DNA of 64,000 nt from JACMQX01 sp044225675 (GTDB lineage: Bacteria; Pseudomonadota; Gammaproteobacteria; Burkholderiales; Burkholderiaceae_C), in contig JBGAIH010000005.1 of NCBI GenBank assembly GCA_044225675.1, positions 114,098 to 178,097 on the forward strand, written 5' to 3'. The translations under genes were made by a program, and so were the position numbers. The notes below the pieces were generated by a model. The model was given only the letters and a program-made list of their open reading frames with translations. It was not told the DNA's origin and did no database searches. Shown here in pieces: positions 60,026 to 64,000 of the stretch. Every line of letters begins with the position of its first letter. The stretch's first letter is position 1.

Positions 60026-61207
60026 ATGGCCCTGAACGCCCAGAACATCGCCGACCTGCGCCTGCTGGCGCGCTCGCGGCTGCCGCGCGGGCTGTTCGAA
60101 TACGTCGACCGCGGCACCGAAGAGGAGGTGTCGCTGCGCGGCAACCGGGCTGCCTTCGACCGCGTGCAGTTCCTGCCGCGGCCGCTGCGCGACGTGGCGC
60201 AGCGCAAGCTCGGCACCGAGCTGTTCGGACAGCCCTGGGCGATGCCGCTGGCGATCGCGCCCACGGGCATGGCCGGCATGCTGTGGCACCAGGGCGAGAT
60301 CGCCATCGCGCGCGCGGCCCGCGCGGCCGGCGTGCCGTTCACGCTGTCCACCTACTCCATCACCTCGATCGAGGAGGTGGCGCGCGTCGGCGGGCAACTG
60401 TGGTTCCAGCTCTACCTGTGGCCGACCCTGGCCATGTCGCATGAACTCGTGCGACGCGCCCAGGCGGCCGGCTACGGCGCGCTCGTGCTCACGGTCGACA
60501 GCGTGGTCAACGGCAACCGCGAGCACAACCGGCGCAACGGCTTTTCCGTGCCGATGCGCCTGACGCCGCGCAATGTGTGGGACGGCGCGCTGCACCCGCG
60601 CTGGACGCTGGGCGTCATGGGCCGCTACCTGCTGAGCCGCGGCGTGCCCGAGTTCGCCAACTTCCCGGCCGACGTCAAGTCCGACCTGCGCGGTCGCACC
60701 GGCGGCCATGGGCAGGCCACGCTGCCCAAGAACGAATCGCAGAACTGGGACGACGTGCGCCGCCTGCGCGAGCTGTGGCGCGGCCCGCTCATCATCAAGG
60801 GCATCCTGCATCCGGACGATGCGCTCGAAGCCATCGCCTGCGGCGCCGACGGCATCGTGGTGTCGAACCACGGTGGCCGCGCGCTCGATGGTGCGGTAGC
60901 GCCCCTGGACGCACTGCCCGCGATCGCCGCCGCAGTGGCCGGCCGGGCCCGCATCCTGCTCGACGGCGCGGTGATCCGCGGCTCCGACGTCGTCAAGGCC
61001 CTGGCCTTCGGTGCCCATGCGGTGCTGGCCGGCCGCGCGCCGCTGTGGGGCGTGGCCGCCGGTGGCGAGGCCGGCGTGCACCTGGCGCTCGCGACCTACC
61101 GCAGCGAGATGGACCGCGTCATGGCCTACCTCGGCTGCCGCGGCGTGGCCGACATCCACGCGGGGCTGCTCGCCCCTTCCGCCGGCACGGCGCCGGCATC
61201 CCAGTGA
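60026..61207 (+). CDS. FMN-dependent alpha-hydroxy acid oxidase/dehydrogenase
   Basis: This 393-residue TIM-barrel flavoprotein starts MALNAQNIADLRLLARSRLP, only 4 nt after the previous stop. It has the family's LFEYVDRGTEEEV, IAPTGMAGMLW, STYSITSIEEVA, VLTVDSVVNGNRE and the active-site VSNHGGRALDGA with His and Arg. It oxidises a 2-hydroxy acid to the 2-oxo acid (lactate, glycolate or mandelate type). No membrane segment is obvious. It is embedded in the aldolase operon. Confidence 0.92.
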   Translation: MALNAQNIADLRLLARSRLPRGLFEYVDRGTEEEVSLRGNRAAFDRVQFLPRPLRDVAQRKLGTELFGQPWAMPLAIAPTGMAGMLWHQGEIAIARAARAAGVPFTLSTYSITSIEEVARVGGQLWFQLYLWPTLAMSHELVRRAQAAGYGALVLTVDSVVNGNREHNRRNGFSVPMRLTPRNVWDGALHPRWTLGVMGRYLLSRGVPEFANFPADVKSDLRGRTGGHGQATLPKNESQNWDDVRRLRELWRGPLIIKGILHPDDALEAIACGADGIVVSNHGGRALDGAVAPLDALPAIAAAVAGRARILLDGAVIRGSDVVKALAFGAHAVLAGRAPLWGVAAGGEAGVHLALATYRSEMDRVMAYLGCRGVADIHAGLLAPSAGTAPASQ

Positions 61208-61229
61208 TTTGCCTGAAGGAGACATCACC

Positions 61230-62270
61230 ATGCGTCCACTCCCCCCCGATCTGCCCGCTGCATCGCAGCGCCTGCCCGGCGTGCAGCGCCGTACCCTGGG
61301 CGCCGCGTTCGGTGCGGCCCTGGCCACCGGCCTCGCGTCCGGCGCCTTTCCCGCCTTCGCGCAGGGCGCGGGCGACTGGCCGAACAAGGCCGTGACCTTC
61401 ATCATCCCGTACCCGCCCGGCGGCCTCGGGGACGCAGCCTGCCGCCGCATGGCGCAGCGCCTGTCGGAGCTGTGGAAGGTGCCGGTGCCGGTGGACAACA
61501 AGCCGGGCGCGGCCGGCCTGCTCGGTGCGGGCCTCGTCGCCAAGGCGCCGGCCGACGGCTACACCGTCATGTACACCATCCCCGAAACGCTGTCGATCAC
61601 CAAGGCCGCGCGGCAGAGTCCGGGCTTCGACCCGGTGGGCGACTTCCAGCCGATCGCGCTGACCGTTCTCAGCAGCGTCGTGCTCACCGTGCCGGCCGAC
61701 TCGCCGCACAAGACCTTCAAGGACTTCATCGATTACGCGCGCCGCAATCCCGGCAAGCTCAACTTCGGCATCCAGGGCACGGGCAGCGGCTTTCACCTGG
61801 CGCTCGAAGCGCTCAAGGCGGCGGCCGGCGTGGACATCACTGCCGTGCCCTACAAGGGCGCGGCCCCGACCATGGCCGACCTGCTGGGCGGCCGGCTGGA
61901 CGCGATGATGGTCTCGACCTCGGTCACGCTGCCGCACGTGGCCTCGGGCAAGCTGCGCAACATCGCCGTCGCCAGCAAAGACCGGATCGCCCAGGCGCCG
62001 GGCGTGCCCACGATTGCAGAGTCCTTCCCGGGCTATGACTTTCCCGTGGGCCTGGCCGTGTTCGTGCGCAACGGCACGCCCAAGCCGATCGTGGACAAGC
62101 TGTCCACCGACATCCGCCGGGTGATGAACGAGCCGGCCATGACCGAGTGGCTGGCCAGCGTGGCGAGCGTCACGAGCAACATCACGCCCGACGAGTTCAA
62201 GGCGCGCATCGCGCGCGAAGTGCCGACCTACCAGCAACTGATGGACAAGGCCGGCATCAAGCTCGAATAA
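61230..62270 (+). CDS. Bug/TctC-family periplasmic solute-binding receptor
   Basis: The 346-residue protein has a long leader with QRRTLGAAFGAALATGLASG, a twin-Arg-like export signal, cleaved near AFAQGAG. The mature part has VTFIIPYPPGGLGDAACRR, DNKPGAAGLLG and AVPYKGAAP. GAAGGAGA lies 6 nt before the ATG. It sits between the hydroxyacid oxidase and the hydroxyacid dehydrogenase genes, so it probably captures a hydroxy or sugar acid for that pathway. Confidence 0.92.
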   Translation: MRPLPPDLPAASQRLPGVQRRTLGAAFGAALATGLASGAFPAFAQGAGDWPNKAVTFIIPYPPGGLGDAACRRMAQRLSELWKVPVPVDNKPGAAGLLGAGLVAKAPADGYTVMYTIPETLSITKAARQSPGFDPVGDFQPIALTVLSSVVLTVPADSPHKTFKDFIDYARRNPGKLNFGIQGTGSGFHLALEALKAAAGVDITAVPYKGAAPTMADLLGGRLDAMMVSTSVTLPHVASGKLRNIAVASKDRIAQAPGVPTIAESFPGYDFPVGLAVFVRNGTPKPIVDKLSTDIRRVMNEPAMTEWLASVASVTSNITPDEFKARIAREVPTYQQLMDKAGIKLE

Positions 62271-62282
62271 GCTCGGGGGATC

Positions 62283-63341
62283 ATGAGCTCATCCGCTGCT
62301 GCACCCCGTCAGGTTTTTCTCCCGCGCGACCCGGTCCTGGACGACGTGCTCGACGGTCTGGCGCTGCAACTGGAGTCGCAGGGCATGCGGGTGGTGCGCG
62401 GCCCGCCGATGCGGTCCGGCGAGAAGCTGGCCTATCCGGCGGCCGACTGGCCCCGTTACTTCGGGCAGACCGAGGTGGCAGTGTTCACCTCGCGCACCAT
62501 CGCCTCGGCCGAGCTGATGCGCGCCTCGCCGCGTCTTCACGGGATCGTGAACGTGGCCATCGGTCTCGAAACGGTGGACCTGCGCGCGGCGGACGAACTG
62601 GGCATCATCGTCGGCCACGGCGCCGTACCCGAGAACTATCTTGCGATGGCGGAGGCCGCCGTCATGCTCATGCTGAACCTGCGCTACCAGCTGCGCGCGA
62701 CCGAGCAGGTGCTGCGCGGGCAGCGGCCCCGGCCTGCCGCGCGGGCCGAGGCGCAGCATGCGCGCATGCTGCGCGGCTGCACCGTGGGGCTGCTCGGCTT
62801 CGGCCGCATCGCCAGCGCGGTGGCCGAGCGCCTTCGGCCCTTCGGCGTGCGTCTGATCTCGCACTCCCCCACGACGGCCGCCACGCGCTTTCCGCCTGAC
62901 GTGGAGCGGGTGCCGTTCGACACCCTGATGCGCGAGAGCGACATCGTGGGCGTGCTGGCCGAAAGCAACGCCAGCACGCGCGGCATGGTGGATGCGCGCG
63001 CGCTGGCGCTCATGAAGCCTGACGCGTACCTGCTGAACCTGGCACGCGGCGACCTGGTCGACGAGGCGGCGGTCGAGCGGGCCCTGCGCGAGCGTCGCAT
63101 CGCCGGTGCCGCGCTCGATGTGTTCCAGGTCGAGCCGCTGCCGGTGGACAGCCCCTTGCGCACACTGGACAACGCCATCCTCACGCCGCACCTCGTCGGG
63201 CATACCCGCGAGCTGTACGAGGCACTGGCGCCTGCGGCGCTCGAGAACATCACCCGCATCCTGCGCGGCGAGCTGCCGCTGTACTGCAAGAACCCGCAGA
63301 CGGAGGGCCGCTGGCGCGAGCGCAGGGCGGCGGTGCTTTAG
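62283..63341 (+). CDS. D-isomer-specific 2-hydroxyacid dehydrogenase
   Basis: The 352-residue NAD-dependent enzyme has VGLLGFGRIASAVAERL (cofactor loop), catalytic Arg in LNLARGDLVDE, Glu in FQVEPLP and His in TPHLVGHT, the standard triad. It interconverts 2-hydroxy and 2-oxo acids. It is the last gene of the operon, 12 nt after the Bug receptor. With the FMN oxidase it gives two enzymes for hydroxyacid oxidation or reduction, perhaps of opposite stereochemistry. Confidence 0.92.
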   Translation: MSSSAAAPRQVFLPRDPVLDDVLDGLALQLESQGMRVVRGPPMRSGEKLAYPAADWPRYFGQTEVAVFTSRTIASAELMRASPRLHGIVNVAIGLETVDLRAADELGIIVGHGAVPENYLAMAEAAVMLMLNLRYQLRATEQVLRGQRPRPAARAEAQHARMLRGCTVGLLGFGRIASAVAERLRPFGVRLISHSPTTAATRFPPDVERVPFDTLMRESDIVGVLAESNASTRGMVDARALALMKPDAYLLNLARGDLVDEAAVERALRERRIAGAALDVFQVEPLPVDSPLRTLDNAILTPHLVGHTRELYEALAPAALENITRILRGELPLYCKNPQTEGRWRERRAAVL

Positions 63342-63374
63342 GGCCTTGGTGCGGCGGGGCGCCAGGGCCTACAT

Positions 63375-64000
63375 TCACTGTGCGGTCCGCGAGGACTGGC
63401 TTTCCATCGCGGCCAGGGGCTTGTCGCCCGAGACGGCGCTGGAGCGCACAGGCAGCGTCCCGCCCGTCTGCAATTCCAGGCAGCGCCGTTCGGCGTCCTC
63501 GCGGCGCAGGGCCAGGGGCGTGGCCAGATCGGCCGAGAAGTCGGCATCGGGGGGCAGGTAGCTGGGTGTCGGAAGGCTCAGCCGTGCGAGCATGCCCTGG
63601 CCGAAGAGCTGGCTGCCCTTGCGTGCCAGCGGCGTCGACGCTGAGCAGTCGATCAGCGCAAAGCCATCGCTTCGGTACTCTGCCAGGGGCGTTTGGGGCA
63701 GCGGCTGGCTCATCCACACCAGCGGGCCTGCCACAGGAACGCCGGGCACGACCACCGTCGGCACCTGGGCCAGCGGCGCCTTGTACCAGACGCGGACCGA
63801 GCCGAACTGGCCGTTGCCCGGGGTGAGGTCGGTACCGAACTGGGCCTGGTAGCTCGCGCTCCAGTACTGCGCGGCCCAGTCCGTGGGCACGGCCACGCCG
63901 TTGACCTGCAGGCCGTTGGCGACGAAGCGCGGATCGGTCACGTCCACCGTGGTGGTGTAGCCCTCGGGCACCGCACCACCCCAGGGGGCGTAGAGCGCGA
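63375..64000 (-). CDS. Unrecognised protein, truncated by the window end
   Basis: The frame is open to the window end, so only the C-terminal 208 residues are visible. They include WGGAVPEGYTTTVDVTDP, AAQYWSASYQAQFGTDL, GSVRVWYKAP and LARKGSQLFGQGML. No hydrophobic segment or repeated motif is seen in this part. I do not recognise the family. It is convergent with the hydroxyacid dehydrogenase gene (33 bp apart). Confidence 0.65.
   Translation of the reverse strand, partial: ALYAPWGGAVPEGYTTTVDVTDPRFVANGLQVNGVAVPTDWAAQYWSASYQAQFGTDLTPGNGQFGSVRVWYKAPLAQVPTVVVPGVPVAGPLVWMSQPLPQTPLAEYRSDGFALIDCSASTPLARKGSQLFGQGMLARLSLPTPSYLPPDADFSADLATPLALRREDAERRCLELQTGGTLPVRSSAVSGDKPLAAMESQSSRTAQ

Noticed and set aside
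1..64000. Insertion sequences, prophage or integrative elements
   Set aside because: No transposase, integrase, phage structural gene, tRNA-associated direct repeat or terminal inverted repeat pair was found by reading the window.

Overview
The window is gene-dense, very GC-rich DNA with strong third-position G/C bias and short intergenic gaps. Many adjacent genes are coupled by 4-bp ATGA overlaps. It looks like chromosome of a metabolically versatile betaproteobacterium of the Burkholderiales, most likely Comamonadaceae-like. The reasons are four Bug/TctC-type solute receptors, many LysR regulators, acyl-CoA dehydrogenases and CoA-transferases, and a hemE-priA neighbourhood. The lineage is inferred, not proved. 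I saw no rRNA, tRNA, CRISPR array, transposase or integrase.

Left part (1-24053), catabolic. A truncated SCP2-type thiolase, a ThDP enzyme and a Bug receptor run rightward. Next comes a lower-GC leftward gene (3660-5354) that looks like a secreted effector and carries an internal duplication. A leftward block (16465 to 5534) then encodes two adjacent acyl-CoA dehydrogenases, an enoyl-CoA hydratase, an ADP-forming acyl-CoA synthetase, an SDR, a VOC protein, an NTF2-like protein, a fused SDR, a Bug receptor and a third acyl-CoA dehydrogenase. Together they fit uptake, CoA activation and beta-oxidation-like breakdown of an unknown carboxylic acid. A luciferase-like monooxygenase and a flavin reductase form an adjacent two-component unit with a divergent LysR. 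A gluconolactonase-like gene and a CoA-transferase diverge from a region with two perfect palindromes; a Bug receptor and an SDR follow.

Middle (24084-48137), mixed housekeeping and accessory. It holds a TIGR01777 epimerase, a lower-GC pair with a DUF6338-like membrane protein, and a CoA-transferase plus CitE-like lyase with a LysR. A LytS/LytTR two-component system is followed by two structured direct repeats. Then come outer-membrane phospholipase A, Rep helicase, an AEC carrier, a CoA-binding protein, MetY, an atypical hydrolase, a 13-bp minisatellite, hemE, an AT-rich gap with a perfect DnaA box, and priA. A leftward operon encodes PIG-L deacetylase, AlaX, a DsbD/ScsB-like reductase and a redoxin.

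Right part (48236-64000), catabolic again. A LysR diverges from an indolepyruvate ferredoxin oxidoreductase (two subunits), followed by a complete TRAP transporter (P, Q, M). Another LysR diverges from an HpcH/HpaI aldolase, an enolase-superfamily enzyme, an FMN hydroxyacid oxidase, a Bug receptor and a D-2-hydroxyacid dehydrogenase, which looks like a sugar-acid or hydroxy-acid pathway. The window ends inside an unrecognised leftward gene.

The most notable items are the duplicated-module effector candidate, a perfect in-frame 36-bp duplication inside the flavin-binding loop of an acyl-CoA dehydrogenase, fused enzymes (SDR with a degenerate SDR, flavin reductase with an FCD-like domain), an alpha/beta hydrolase lacking the usual nucleophile, and several structured repeats.
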